A stretch of DNA of 64,000 bases from Molanna angustata (taxonomy: Eukaryota > Arthropoda > Insecta > Trichoptera > Molannidae), in assembly GCA_963576475.1 (NCBI GenBank), contig OY754980.1, forward strand, positions 21,275,822-21,339,821, written 5' to 3'. Shown here piece after piece: positions 1-12,940 of this stretch (position 1 is its first letter; each line of letters starts with the position of its first letter). Below the pieces are notes generated by a model. The model saw only the letters and a list, made by a program, of their open reading frames with translations, was not told the origin of the DNA and made no database searches. Made by a program: the position numbers and the translations under genes.

Positions 1-4
1 TTAC

Positions 5-131
5 GACCTGTCATCGGCTGGTTTACGTGATCACTTTATGCGCTTGCGCAACGTTCACCAATTATGCCTTTTTAATGAGATCCCTAACAATTCAATTTTG
101 AAAGTTCTATATATTGTAATACTGAAATTCT
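5..131 (+). repeat. Dispersed repeat, copy 1 of an inverted pair
   Basis: This 127-bp segment recurs in opposite orientation at 15367-15493 with one visible mismatch. No coding signal is seen. The outer boundary may lie beyond the window start, so it could be a fragment of a longer transposon end or LTR. Family not recognised. Confidence 0.7.
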
Positions 132-339
132 ATTCGCTTGAAAATAAGGAATTTTTACTACAGCAATCTATGTGTGAAATTATGAACAACATGCTTATTA
201 TTTTTATTTATTTTTGTTGTAACGCCATCTATTGAGAGAATTGGTTTTTTGTAAACAATGAGAGCAACAATTCTTATACCTGAGGTGACAAATGCATTTT
301 TCGCATAGAAGTCACCCCTGAATTGCGCCAGACTTATAA

Positions 340-431
340 TATTATTACTTCTTCTTCTTCTTCTTCTTCAGCCCCTTTCACTCCACTGCTGGATAAAGTC
401 CTCTTCCTGAGTTTTCCACTTCTATTACGCT
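340..431 (-). mobile_element. 3' end of an RTE-type LINE with (GAA)n tail
   Basis: Read on the minus strand, this matches the last codons of the LINE at 45093-47666 (the stretch encoding YIQQWK), followed by a (GAA)n tail that appears here as a CTT repeat. It is a heavily 5'-truncated insertion with no function expected. Confidence 0.6.
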
Positions 432-1112
432 AATATTATTACGCTATTTTTTATTTTCTAAAAGGGATTCTGGTATATATATATTTTTTTTCATTTTCCA
501 CTCAGTATACATTCTTTGCTTAAATTGAACAACATCAACATGTTTATAATTTAAATTAACATGAGTTATTTAGGTATTCGACTTGTTTAAAATATTACTA
601 TTATTGTTTTGGCGGTCATATTAATATTATAAATTACTGAAATTCGTTAATAACATTTCACGTATAAATTGAGAGCATATCAATTTATGCTTGAGTTCCT
701 TTTAAATTCTTGAAAACGATTACCTAAAGAAAAAAAAACATTTTTTTTACCGCATTCTTTATTATTGGTCCTGGTCATTCTTTATCATGTTTATGTATTT
801 TGTTTACTATTGTTATTAAATAATATTTTAAATATTTATTTATCACTTTATTCAAAATAAACTTACTTATTCGCGTTCAAATTACCTTAGTGAAGCTTTG
901 AAATTGTCGTATAATTCCCGTATTCACATATTCACAAGAAAACTAAATTTAATGACATCATCTATTTTTAACATCATCTCCTTAACCTTTTTAATCTTGA
1001 ATTATTGAATAATATTGTACCTGAATATCTTTTTAACTTTGACGTTTTATTGAATTGACAAGTTTATTTTTTGCTGCTATAGTAGGAAGTAGGATGTAGA
1101 TCACAGAAAATA
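432..1112. other. AT-rich sequence, nothing recognised
   Basis: No ORF of note, no recognised repeat end and no splice-bounded exon could be supported here. Confidence 0.5.
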
Positions 1113-1222
1113 AATATGGACAGACGAAAATCGATACAGAGAGTGGATGATCGAGATAAACAGAGAGACTTGGAAGAGGCCTATATTCATCTGAGGAGAA
1201 GACGAAGAAGAATTTATTTATT
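1113..1222 (+). mobile_element. RTE-type LINE 3' fragment
   Basis: Contains the decayed C-terminal coding segment (a run resembling DRDKQRDLEEAYIHL) and then a purine-rich GAAGA tail, as in the intact 3' end near 47600-47666. Confidence 0.5.
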
Positions 1223-1373
1223 TTAACAATCTTTTTTTCTTTGTGATGGGATCATGCTGAAAATCAACTGCTGGGGGCTTATTGTCCTCCTGCAACACAG
1301 CTGAGCATCTATTGAGACTAAAAGACGTTTTGTATATAAATATTAATTATGATAAATATGAACACATGTATGT

Positions 1374-1783
1374 ATATCCCACAACGAATTTATTTATTTT
1401 ACGACGACCGTTTCGGCTTACAAGGTAAATAGATAAATTTATATATTTTCCTATTGTATCCATATTGTATATTTCTGTATAAAACTAACGAAAACTGTAT
1501 TTTATTTTAATATTGCTTCTTGGGCAACTAACAGGTACTATGTTTAATATTAATTTAACACGCACCCAATAACAAATTGCCACATTCTGGAGACTTAAGA
1601 TATTAATCATCTCACAAATCCAGACTGAAAACACAGTTAAAAACTGTATCTCCACCGGGAATCGAACCCGGGCCTTTGGCTCAAGAGTCACACACCTAAC
1701 CAATTGAGCCAGGAAGGCCGACATAAGGTAATTATGGCCTTGTAAGCCGAAACGGTCGTCGGAAGATAATTCGTTGTGGAATA
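1374..1783. repeat. Inverted-repeat pair (MITE-like) enclosing a SINE
   Basis: The arms at about 1374-1424 and 1738-1783 are inverted copies sharing CACAACGAATT and GACGACCGTTTCGGCTTACA. A tRNA-derived SINE sits between them (1500-1722). It could be a small TIR element into which a SINE inserted; no clear target duplication was identified. Confidence 0.5.
1500..1722 (-). mobile_element. tRNA-derived SINE (family S1)
   Basis: On the minus strand it starts GTCGGCCTTC and has an A-box-like TGGCTCAATTGG and a B-box GGTTCGATTCC followed by CGGTGGAGA, then a non-tRNA body. The tRNA part has no proper acceptor stem and the family recurs near 17.1, 29.3, 29.9, 36.9 and 60.9 kb, so it is a SINE and not a tRNA gene. 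Confidence 0.75.
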
Positions 1784-2336
1784 TGTATGAGTTCATAATT
1801 ATTATGGAATTCTACAGTTTAAAAGCCGTATCAATCGAGAGAATAAAAACTGCTGATATATAAATATTTTTTAGTCAATGAACTGTTATTAGTTTCTTGA
1901 CTTAATAAATGTATTATTATAATTATTATGTACTTCATTAAATCTAGTTGGTTGTGAAAAAACGTGACGTCAAATATACAAAAAAAAATATGCCCTAATG
2001 ACGGAAAGTCGTCAAACCAAATATGATACCATGGATGAAATTTCCAGTTGCGTAGAGTGTAAAGTAAAATTGGTCTCATTTGAGATGGTAGCTTTCTCAA
2101 GCTAAGGTAACCTATCCCACCCCCCCGATACCCACACCCCTGCACCCCTTCAGAAGAAGTTATTAAATAGGGAAAGTTGCGAAACCAGAAGAAATTGCAA
2201 TTATGATACAAGCACTTTATAAACATTCATAATTATTACAGCCCGGACAGATTATATTAAAAATACCTCATTCATTAGTTGGAATATTACAGTTTCATTG
2301 CACTCAAAATATGCTCAAGCATATTTTTGTAAACTC

Positions 2337-2411
2337 GTTCATTCATTCATACCGTAACGGCATACTTATCCCACAATGCAGGGTAACCAGCGGCAGGTGT
2401 GCGGGTGTGCT
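2337..2411 (-). mobile_element. (TGAA)n-tailed repeat, 3' fragment
   Basis: Matches the 3' end of the family seen at 19488-19765 and 22525-22812: a CATT-repeat tail, then CGGCATA...CCCACAATG...GTAACCAGCGGCAGGTGTGCGG. Only the tail-proximal part remains. Confidence 0.6.
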
Positions 2412-2744
2412 AAAATTATTAGTAAATACTATTTCACAGCTAATTTTATTTATAATTACTCGTATTTTTTATAATATTATCTGTGATATATTCATATTTT
2501 TTTCTTGTGTTTTGTATTGTATATTGTTTAAATGACAATATGGCTTAAAGTAAATGGAATGGATACAAATCATATGTTGGGCTTCAGCTACATTCTTATA
2601 GAAGAAAAATAATGTGATATGTAATTTTGACGTAGAACTTTTTAACAAATATTCTAACATGGTGCGATTGAATGGTCACAAGGAGTTTTTTTCAATCCAA
2701 ATTAGGATTTTTTGTATGATACCCAAAAATGGATGTTTTATTAA

Positions 2745-2960
2745 TTTACTTGTTTATCTTCTTCTACACATAATTGGTGCACTGGCGAGTTTATTAACAA
2801 GCGGCAATTTCTTCCAACCAACCTGAGTTGATGATGATAATATACAATACAATGTGTACTATGGCAATAAAGTTATATCATGACAAAAAAATATAATTAA
2901 GATAACAGAAGAATAGCAAAAATACAAAAAAGGTATTATTATGAGAGTATTATTATTATT
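2745..2960 (+). repeat. Dispersed repeat B ('ctggcgggcttattgcc' family)
   Basis: Shares the order of blocks 'cttctacacataa', 'gcactggcgagttta', 'ggcaatttcttccaacca' and 'tgtactatggcaat' with copies near 9.1, 10.2, 25.3 and 29.7 kb. Non-coding; it is probably part of a LINE or SINE, class not determined. Confidence 0.6.
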
Positions 2961-3179
2961 ATAAGGAAAATAAGGGATATGGAAAGAAAGAAATTAGGCA
3001 TTATCATATAGATATTTTTGCTACAGCCTTTTTTTGAATATGTTTTATAGATAGCCGGCTTATCTGACAGTGAAATGTGAATCTTTTATATGTAATTAAC
3101 ATGTTGATCTTTCATCCGATAGTCAAATGTGACATGTTTAAATGGTAATGTGTACAAATTTCACAAAAAAAAAACAATG

Positions 3180-3385
3180 TATTAAAAAGAAGACGATTCT
3201 GGAGAGATTATTTTAAGAGGATGAATCCAGAAAGGCTGCCAAAGATTGTAATGCGCGAGATAGCAGAGGGACGCCGATCACCAGGAAGACCATCAAAGAG
3301 ACGGAGGGAGAGCTGGACATCCTCGTCCTAGAACCTGTAAAAACAGATCATGGATCTACAAAAAGAGGAAGAAGAAGAAGTATTA
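3180..3385 (+). mobile_element. RTE-type LINE 3' fragment with (GAA)n tail
   Basis: A decayed C-terminal coding segment (KRRRFWRDYF-like, then a GRRSPGRPSKRRRESWTSS-like stretch) is followed by a GGAAGAAGAAGAAG tail. Same general type as the copies at 14913 and 18090; non-functional. Confidence 0.65.
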
Positions 3386-4552
3386 AATTGTGTTTTTTTA
3401 CAAACTTCGCCAGACTGTCCTTACTGGAATTTAGCAATTGATTTTTGACTAATTTCCCAACCAGTTAAAGCTCAGAAACTTTCAAAATTTGTGTATTATC
3501 GATTAAAATACACGTTCAAACTATTTTCAGCTTGTTTCATTTGATAAAATAATACAATTTTGTATTTCATACAAACTTAGTGTAACTGTTTTAGTACCTT
3601 TTATATCGTTTCACAATAGATTATGTATGTTCTGTATTTGAATTTGTTTGCTGTATAAAATAACTTTGTTTGACATTACTTGTTATGCAATGACAGTGTG
3701 AATGTAAACATTTTACGGACTGACATGAAATATTGTTTATTTCAACGCAAACAAAATTTTGAAAACTGTGTGAACTAAAATATAAAAAGATAGCATCATT
3801 CTAAGACAATTTGACTACACAATAGCCTTCTTTTGAGATTCTTAGCACAGTTTCTTCCTAATTACATTCCTTATTGAGAACGTCAAGTCTCAATAACAAT
3901 TTACTGTAAAAAAAAATATTTTCACCGAATTCGAACACGAGACTTTAATTAATATATTTTAATTTGTACCATCACTTTCGTAATAGAAATTTTATTACGA
4001 TGAGAAATGAAAATAAACTGAAAAACAATAGTAATTTGTTTTGCGCTTTATTATTTATGATAAAGTAAGCGACAAAACAAATATGGTTCTAAAAAAAAAT
4101 CTTATTCAATAAAAATTAATTTATATTTTTAATAAATAAAAATAAAAACACTTGTTTTAAATTAATTCCACTTTAAATTAATTTAAATGGAATTCCATCA
4201 AGAACTGACGATCAAAAAGTTAAATCTAACTTATTCAATAATTTTTTTTTTTTTAATAATTTATCTTTGAAACCGGTCGTGTAAAATATATGCATATAGT
4301 TACACAATTTAAAATAACAAGATAACAAGATGATAACAAAAAACAAAATGATAACAAGAAAACAAGATGATAACAAGATCTATATGAAAACAAGAAAGAT
4401 GACACAAGATTTTTTTTTCTTTTTCTGAAGTATTTTTACCACTACATATGTACTTTTTAGTTACAACACTATTATAAAATTTATTCTGAATAATTAAAAT
4501 TAATCTACTGCTTTTTATTTAACTTGTATTTATTTAATAATAAAAAATACTA
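3386..4552. other. AT-rich sequence, nothing recognised
   Basis: No gene or recognisable transposon end. A short run of ATAACAAGATG-like imperfect repeats lies at about 4315-4400. Confidence 0.5.
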
Positions 4553-5305
<753 letters not shown>

Positions 5306-6205
5306 TTATCTTTTTCTTTTATTATTTTATCTGCTTATGTATCTATGTATATTTTATTTAGATGTAAAAAATAAATGCATTTTCTTACTTCTAGTATAAC
5401 CAATAAGCAATACCTACTAATGCTGTAGGTAACGAAATCAACAATACTGATTATAAACCATAACTTTATAACAATACTGATTATAAATCATAAAAAAATC
5501 GATGTAAATTGTAGTTATTGTTATATATGTATGTATGTATAAATATTTAAATTTAAATGTAAAAATTGTAAAAACTTCTTACATCAAGTAACTAAAAACA
5601 AAAATGTATAATAATATAAAGACAAAAAAACACCAAAATAAAAAAATATTCAATAAAAAAGAGAATGCATAGCAAAAAACAACAAGGAACACACAATATT
5701 AATTTTATAATAATAATTTTAGACAATTTATGAAGCGCCGTTTTTGTGAAAATCTCACCTCAAGGGCACTGTATTTATGTAATACTACGACCAGGTTTCA
5801 CTGCTTAAACAATTCAGTATTTCTTGTTTTTGGTTGCTTTTACAAAACTTTGACTTCGGCCAAACTTAAAATATGAAGATTATTTTTTGTCGAGTATTTT
5901 CGATCAACCGTTCCTCGTTTTATGTCTGTATTGAACTGTTGTAATAAAAGGTAATAGAATCTTCCCAATTAGCATGTCTTGCGGTGAATGGAACATGAAA
6001 CCTTAATGGGCCTTCAGGGAAGATATCTTGTGGAAGGTGTTTCAAATCCACCCCATATACCCACATATACATATTATTCAAAAGTATATACTGTCTACCA
6101 CAGCTACAGCGCTATGCTACGCATAGGTACATTTTCTCTCCATAAGATATTGTTTAATAAACAAAAAATCTGATAACAATTTTACGAAATCAATGTAACA
6201 ATATT
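5306..6205. other. AT-rich sequence, nothing recognised
   Basis: Only short chance ORFs. No repeat family or exon could be supported. Confidence 0.45.
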
Positions 6206-6870
6206 TTAACACCCACATAGGCTTGAGCTGTGCAAACAGAATGTTGTGAAGATACCTACTATTATTTATTTATTACCCACATAGGCTTGAGCTCTGCAAA
6301 CTGAATGTAGTGAAGATACCTACTCTCACTTATTTAATACCCAAATAAGCTTGAGCTGTGGAAACTGGATGCAGTGAAGATACCTACTCTCACTTATTTA
6401 TTACCCAAATAAGCTTGAGCTGTGCAAACTGGATGCAGTGAAGATACCTACTCTCACTTATTTAATACCCAAATAAGCTTGAGCTGTGCAAACTGGATGC
6501 AGTGAAGATACCTACTCTCACTTATTTAATACCCAAATAAGCTTGAGCTGTGCAAACTGGATGCAGTGAAGATACCTACTCTCACTTATTTAATACCCAA
6601 ATAAGCTTGAGCTGTGCAAACTGGATGCAGTGAAGATACCTACTCTCACTTATTTAATACCCAAATAAGCTTGAGCTGTGCAAACTGGATGCAGTGAAGA
6701 TACCTACTCTCACTTATTTAATACCCAAATAAGCTTGAGCTGTGCAAACTGGATGCAGTGAAGATACATACTCTCACTTATTTAATACCCAAATAAGCTT
6801 GAGCTGTGCATACTGGATGCAGTGAAGATACCTACTCTTACTTATTTAATACCCAAATAATCAATATAGT
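6206..6870. repeat. 64-bp tandem repeat array, about 10 units
   Basis: Units begin near 6211, 6275 and then every 64 bp. The core is 'acccaaataagcttgagct' followed by 'gtgcaaactggatgcagtg' and 'aagatacctactctcact'. The first two units are the most diverged (AGGCTTGAGC instead of AAGCTTGAGC); central units are near-identical, a gradient typical of unequal crossover. There are no unique spacers, so it is not CRISPR-like. Confidence 0.95.
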
Positions 6871-7237
6871 GGATAGGTAGTACTGAAACCCCCCAAAGTC
6901 TAATATTTTGATATCAATGTTTAGTATCTGGATCAGTGAATTATTCTCAATAGAGCTTGATCTATGCATTTGTGGGGTAGGCGAACGCAATGAAAATATA
7001 ATTATTTTTACCTATTACTTTAATGATATAAAATTAAGCTTAAAATCAATAATAGTAACAATGTATTAGAGAAATAATTAACAAGAGTCCAACCTTTTGA
7101 TATGTAAGTATCTGGATGGGTGAATTATTCCTAATTGATGTGTGGTCGGTGCGTTTGTTGCATTTATTTTTATCTTTTAAATAATTTATTTTATATACGC
7201 ATTGGTTTGGGAATTCTTTTGAAGTAATAATAATAAC

Positions 7238-7630
7238 GGTGCCACTATTTTTACGACCGGAATTGGCGGGAAAAGCGTTTTCCCGCCAAAAAGTGTCTAT
7301 TTACACGACAAATTTTCTGACGTCGTCTATGTTTTTAGGTCATTTATAACCATAGAAAGCGCAGATAAACCAAAATACAAAAACATTTACCTTTGTCATT
7401 TTTTCAATGGTCATCAAAATGCATCATGGAAACTAACTTGAAGAAAAAATAAATAATATTGGCATCTTATTACATTTACTTAATTTTATAAATCATTTTT
7501 TCATCGAGATCTACAATTGTAACAAAGTATAAACAAAGGTAAATATTTTTATAACTTGATTTATCTGCGTTTTCTGTGGTTATTTTTTGTTTTCGTCTAT
7601 GGTTGAGTCGTGTAAATAGTCGTAGCCTAA
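7238..7630. mobile_element. Foldback MITE-like element
   Basis: The two ends are imperfect inverted copies. The left has GTCTATTTACACGAC, then ACCATAGAAAGCGCAGATAA and ATTTACCTTTG. The right carries the reverse complements of these blocks ending in GTCGTGTAAATAGTC. A 27-bp palindrome (7263-7289, arms TTGGCGGGAAAA, loop GCG) lies just inside the left end. No ORF. Superfamily not assigned; the AATAATAATA runs on both sides hide any target duplication. Confidence 0.6.
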
Positions 7631-7992
7631 TAATAATAATAATTGAAGTAATAATAATAATAATAAGTTAAGTAGTGATGATTCTGATAGTGTAAAAAGG
7701 AGATCGGCGGTGTTAGTTGAAACAGTAAGCTAAATGTGACGGGGTCACGGGGATGCATGAAGAGATCTACTGGAAAATTGGAGGGTTGATGTCCACCCCG
7801 AAAATACCTGTCTTAATAAGCAGAATAATGGAGAGCATAAGGGATGCTACCACCCTCACTTTCCCCCTCGCATCATCCCCGCGGCTAATCACTCAGCCAG
7901 AGGGCGTGACCTTCACTGAGTAGAAGGGAAATCCCCGGAACGAAAGGGAAACTTAACTGACTGGAGATAATTACAATTTTATACTCAATTTA
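7631..7992. other. Moderately GC-rich patch before the satellite
   Basis: About 7680-7965 is less AT-rich than its surroundings and reads like an old transposon body, but no conserved domain or termini could be recognised. Confidence 0.3.
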
Positions 7993-8522
7993 GGTAGCAT
8001 CAGTTACATAAATAATCAAATAGCCTCGAACAAGCCCTTGAAGATGTAGACTGTACTGCAACGAATTGGTGACCGCTGTCAAGAGACCCAATGCCTTTGG
8101 TAGCATCAGTTACATAAATAATCAAATAGCCTCGAACAAGCCCTTGAAGATGTAGACTGTAATGAAACGAATTGCTGACAGCTGTCAAGAGACCCAATGC
8201 CTTTGGTAGCATCAGTTACATAAATAATCAAATAGCCTCGAACAAGCCCTTGAAGATGTAGACTGTACTGCAACGAATTGGTGACCGCTGTCAAGAGACC
8301 CAATGCCTTTGGTAGCATCAGTTACATAAATAATCAAATAGCCTCGAACAAGCCCTTGAAGATGTAGACTGTAATGAAACGAATTGCTGACCGCTGTCAA
8401 GAGACCCAATGCCTTTGGTAGCATCAGTTACATAAATAATCAAATAGCCTCGAACAAGCCCTTGAAGATGTAGACTGTAATGTAAAGAATTGCTGACCGC
8501 TGTCAAGAGACCCTATACCTTT
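7993..8522. repeat. 106-bp tandem repeat array, 5 units, alternating A/B types
   Basis: Units start at 7993, 8099, 8205, 8311 and 8417. Units 1 and 3 share CTGCAACGAATTGGTGACC; units 2, 4 and 5 share the AATG..A.GAATTGCTGAC version. The array therefore has an A-B-A-B-B pattern, a short higher-order repeat. Apparent 70-aa ORFs on the minus strand are by-products of the period and show no protein-family features. Confidence 0.95.
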
Positions 8523-9060
8523 GGCTACATATTCCATGGTGATAAATATGCCATTTCACAACAAAAAATTAAGGGAAAAATTGGTGGAAGACAAAGTATG
8601 GGGCATAAAACTACATCGTGGCTAAACATATCATTTAATGGTTCGGGATTCCGGATGCGGCATTTGAAAAATTTATTAAAATAAAAAAAAAATGCTAATG
8701 GTGTGAAATTGTCTTTCTCAACTGGTTCACTAATTACATAAACAAAAATAAAAATATACCATAGATAAACCTAAATGTTCACAATATCTTTGGAAATTTA
8801 AAAAAGAATAAATATTCTTGACTATTCCTAAATCATTTCTTAAAATCATGTATACAGCAGAAAGTAAGTATCTTATGTACAGTGGTGAGCGACGAATTCT
8901 TCCAAACGGGCACTCCTTGAAGGAAATAGCTGTAAACAAACCAACCGGTAATTGACGCCTTTCCTTGTGGCAATCCTATATTGTTTTAGGATTACATTTC
9001 CTAAGTTTCTATGAGGAAGACAAAAGATATTTAACTGGAGTAGAGATATTCAAAGACGAA
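8523..9060. other. AT-rich sequence, nothing recognised
   Basis: No gene or repeat family could be supported. Confidence 0.4.
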
Positions 9061-9380
9061 CAGTCTATTTATTTATTTATATATCTTCTTGTACATAATA
9101 TAAAAAAATATAACCAACCAGAATAGTGACATTTTTGTATGCACAATGCACATATTCGTCGAAATAAGAGGAAAAAGAAGAAATATTTATCTGGAAGGTT
9201 CTGATTCAAATTTCCTCTTATTATACTTTTACTGATATGAACTTCTTTTAAACATGAATTTTATTTTTTTAAAAATAATAATTTCCTTGTAAGGTTAATT
9301 GTTACAACACTAATGACACACTTCTATTGCCGTTAGGCAATTTCTATCAGTCAACCACCATAGTAAATTACATTTAGTAG
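9061..9380 (+). repeat. Diverged copy of dispersed repeat B
   Basis: Shares 'atatatcttcttgtacataata' type sequence at its start and 'ttgccgttaggcaatttct' near 9330 with other B copies, with unrelated sequence between them. Confidence 0.45.
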
Positions 9381-9539
9381 AAAAAATCCACTAATATATC
9401 GATGTAAAGGTAACAATTAAAAAAATACAAAAATTGTAAAAAAATAACATCGAAAAAATATAAGTAAAAATGCTAAAATTGGTTACTTATAGAAAAATTA
9501 GATGCTCTTTAAACAAAAATGTCTCTTTCCGTCTACTTC

Positions 9540-9675
9540 TGAACGAAAGCCTCCTACATTTGATTCCACGTCGTCCTGTCCTGTGCAGTCTGCATCCAGG
9601 ACGTGAGCGCATATCGTTGTAGGTATATCATCCCTCCACCTCAGTTGCGGTCGCATCATTATCTCACCGTTTCAT
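9540..9675 (-). mobile_element. LINE C-terminal coding fragment
   Basis: On the minus strand it contains a run resembling MMRPQLRWRDDIPTT, the G/RP-x-x-RW-x-DD motif found at the C-terminus of RTE-type LINE proteins in this window. Short and decayed. Confidence 0.4.
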
Positions 9676-9814
9676 TTCTTATTTTATCTCTATGTGATAG
9701 ACCCAGATGTTTACTTTACCTTGTTTTTGTTATTTACTATTATGTTAGTTAGATAATGACTGCACGTTCAACCATGAAACGTTTTCTAAATCAAGCCAGA
9801 AAACTTGTTCAACA

Positions 9815-10760
9815 TAGGTACATACCAACACGTCATGTCCCTCATGGGGTAGGCAGAGAGAACCTAATGCCACATTTTTTATCTTTACACATATTATTCG
9901 CCTCCTCACCACTCATATATCGTCTTATACATGTCCGTCTGTTGTTCACGCTTCTTAAATTTCCACCTTTCTGAATATCGTTTACATGGTCGTGCCATCC
10001 TTTTATTGGACGACCCCGATCTATTATTATTTCATTCCTGTCCGCCTTGTCCATTTTCTTCGTCAAGCGATCATCGTTTTCAATCTTTCCAAGTGGCCAA
10101 ACCATCTCAATGTGTTAACTTTCATTCTATTAATTACATCAGTCTTCATCTTACATTATTTCCTTGTGTCCTCGTTCCTGTCTTGGCATTTATTTAACTT
10201 TTTGTACATAATATAAAAAAATATAATGCACACTGGCGGGCTTATTGCCATTAGGCAATTTCTTCCAACGAACCAGATTACAGAGTGACAGAATTACATA
10301 TGTACATCAACAAAAAATGAAAGCTAAAAAAGAGCAAAGAAAATATACATAACACCAAGATAAATAAAAAAATAATCATAGCAAAAAAAGGATTGGAAAG
10401 GAACATGAAGAGGGAATCGAGATCAGGTGTTTAGGGCTTTTGTACTCTACCATATATCTTTCTATTACAAATTCGTCTTAGCTATCTCATTTCAACTGCA
10501 TTTATTCTGTTTTCGTGTGCCTTCTGCCATGTCCAGGTTTCACTTGCATACAACAATGACAACATTGGTATCTATTGATATATTGCGATAATTCATAACT
10601 GGTCTAAGTACTCCATTCACTCTTGCCATAACTCTTCTTTCGATATCCTTATCAGGCCGTCCATTCCGTTGGAACATGCTTCCCAGGTATATATATATAT
10701 ACTCGTCCACTTGCTCGAGTCATTCATTCTCTACTTTAGGTAAACTGAATGAATCAAAGC
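9815..10760 (-). mobile_element. LINE fragment (family C), split by a repeat B insertion
   Basis: On the minus strand, 10440-10760 encodes remnants of the reverse-transcriptase C-terminal region (a CETWTWQKAHENRINAVEM-like stretch). 9842-10120 encodes a C-terminal run with DRGRPIKGWHDHV and NRRTCIRRYMSGEEA. The two halves are contiguous in the copy at 40325-40850, so the block at 10197-10440 is a later insertion. Stop codons and frame changes make it non-functional. Confidence 0.65.
10197..10440 (+). repeat. Dispersed repeat B copy nested in a LINE remnant
   Basis: Begins 'tttgtacataatataaaaa', followed by the 'cactggcgggcttattgcc' and 'aggcaatttcttccaacg' blocks. It interrupts the family C LINE fragment on both sides. 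Confidence 0.65.
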
Positions 10761-11814
10761 AAGTTTAGAATATTTATTTACTGTATTTTACCGTGAATTT
10801 TTACCTATTAGCCACCATATACTCTCGGAATGTCATTAAATATACCGTTGTGCTTTTATTTGATCATTCAAATAAAGCATTTTTTCTACCTACTTCCTGT
10901 TGTGAAATATCGGTATCGTAATGACATCGCTATATAGTGTTAAATACCCGTATATGTTGTATTGGGAACCAACCAATAGATGTAAAGTTGGTAGGCAGCT
11001 GCAAGTATAACCGTCTCTCCAACATACATACATACATTACACTCGGTCAAATATTCAATTGGGGGAATATAATAGAAGGAATAATTCAGCTGCTCTCTTC
11101 TCAAATAAAAACGTTTTTTTTTCAAATGTGTTAATAATTGATGGCCATAAAAATCGTTTGATAATGCTATAAAAAAAGAAATATAATTAAATATGTTAAT
11201 ACCTACAGAAAAAATCATATACGGCATATTTAATATAAATGTGAATAAAATCTTGATTCTTAAGTAAAAATCTTTTCTATAAATTTCGATGGATATTTGC
11301 ATCTATGGAATAGGAAGGCAACAATAAATTTTGATCGAATCTTGCCCTAGTGTGTATGAATTGTAGGAAAAAAAATCTACGGTACAAAAGGTACATATAT
11401 ACAAATATTTCTGCTGCTTTATAGTTGGTGCCTACCTACATTAGCAATATATTACATTAGTACATACGTTTAGAAATATATTAGTGGTATATTATTTTTG
11501 TTGTAATACATAAAAAAATATATTGAGTATACCTAAAAAAAAATATATTGGTAATAAACAGCGAAGATATATCAAACCTTATTTTTGATAATTTGATTGA
11601 TTTTCAAAATTATTCTAAGAATTTAAAACAATTTTTTTTTTTAAATTTTGAAAAATAAAATAAAATGCTTAGCACGAAACCGGTTGTATGTAGGTTGTAG
11701 TCTAAATAAACAGTGGTTTTAATTTTATTTTTAATAGTTATCAAAATTTTTAAGCAATTTTAATGGAATTCCATCATGAAATAGCGATCAAAAAATTAAA
11801 TCTAATGTATCTTA
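10761..11814. other. AT-rich sequence, nothing recognised
   Basis: Small ORFs (for example 10940-11302 minus) lack family features or coding bias and are treated as chance. Confidence 0.4.
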
Positions 11815-12107
11815 TAGTTCTCACGAAAACAAACATATCTTTTCTAGATTGGTGTAGGTAGGTAATACATAATAAAAATGAATAATTTTTTCTTGAATAA
11901 TGTACATTGAAGTCTTGAAAAAAGTACAACTTAATAATATATTTCTAATAGTTCTCACGAATAAAAAAGGTAATTATATAACAATAAATATTATCTTTTC
12001 TAGATAAGTGTAGGTAGGTAGGTACTACATGCAAAAAATACAATAAAGTTTTCTTGAATAGTGTAGGTACCCCTATTGATGTCTTGAAAAAAATACAACT
12101 TAATAAG
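11815..12107. repeat. Local tandem duplication, about 140 bp x 2
   Basis: The block starting GTTCTCACGAA at 11816 and ending TACAACTTAATAA near 11937 recurs at 11950-12107 with small changes, each copy carrying CTTTTCTAGAT and GTAGGTAGGTA. Confidence 0.75.
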
Positions 12108-12283
12108 GAGGGTTGTAGGACAAGGTCGTCAAATCAGGTGCTTTCTTTGTATTTCAAACACCCTGAGGTCTTATCGCCCCAATAACCCAAGACACCTGTG
12201 CCAGTACACCTGGGTAGCGTAATATTAACCTCGGGCCCCCCCCTTATTCTTACAATCCTAAGAGCTAAGTCTTTCAAGGTGTT

Positions 12284-12318
12284 TCATTCATAAAAACACA
12301 CCGCGTTTTTATGAATGA
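12284..12318. repeat. Short inverted repeat (14-bp arms)
   Basis: Arms TCATTCATAAAAAC and its exact reverse complement are separated by 7 bases. No downstream T-run or gene context suggests a regulatory role. Confidence 0.6.
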
Positions 12319-12429
12319 TCGAAATCGGAACTGGAATTCTCAATGGATAAACAAAGATTTTAATGGGGAGGCGAACATAATAATCTGTTGTCAAAATTTG
12401 TGTGTTTTAATAAAAGTTATAATTTATTA

Positions 12430-12940
12430 TCTTTTGAAAACATTTTAATAATTATGTTCTAGAATCATTTTGATAAATATCTTCTGGAATCATTTAATGA
12501 TTCCAGAAGATATTTAAATTCTGGAATTATTTGATAAATATCTTAGGAATCATTTTATTAATTATCTAATAATATCAGTAAAATACTTATATTCTGGAAT
12601 CATTTTGATAATTAATTATCTAATAAAATCATTTTAATAATTAAATTCTGGAATTATTTTGATAAAAATCTTCTGGAATCGTTTGAATAATTATCTAATA
12701 AAATCATTATAATACTTATCTTCTGGAATCATTTTATTTATTATGTAATAATATTATTTAGATAATAATCTTCAGGAATTATTTAAAAATTAATCTCCCG
12801 AAACAAATTGATAATTATCTCCTGGAATCATTGTAGGTATTACTTATTTGAATAAATTAATTTAATAAGAATCTTCTGGAAGATTTTTATTAATTATCTT
12901 CTTGGATCACTTTGACATTTAAAAATTATTATCTTCTCTA
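12430..12940. repeat. Degenerate minisatellite ('cttctggaatcattttgata')
   Basis: More than ten imperfect repetitions of a CTTCTGGAATCATTTTGATA / ATTATCTAATAAAATC theme with variable spacing. Old and diverged. Confidence 0.7.

Noticed and set aside
1640..1722. tRNA gene
   Set aside because: Box A and B are present, but the acceptor stem does not pair and the unit recurs with a non-tRNA body; it is a SINE. The same applies at 17020, 29886, 36795 and 60841.
8000..8506. Repeated 70-aa ORFs on the minus strand
   Set aside because: Each spans two monomers of the 106-bp satellite and shifts with the period; not a gene family.
6206..8522. CRISPR-like array
   Set aside because: Units are contiguous tandem repeats of 64 and 106 bp with no unique spacers, in a eukaryotic genome.
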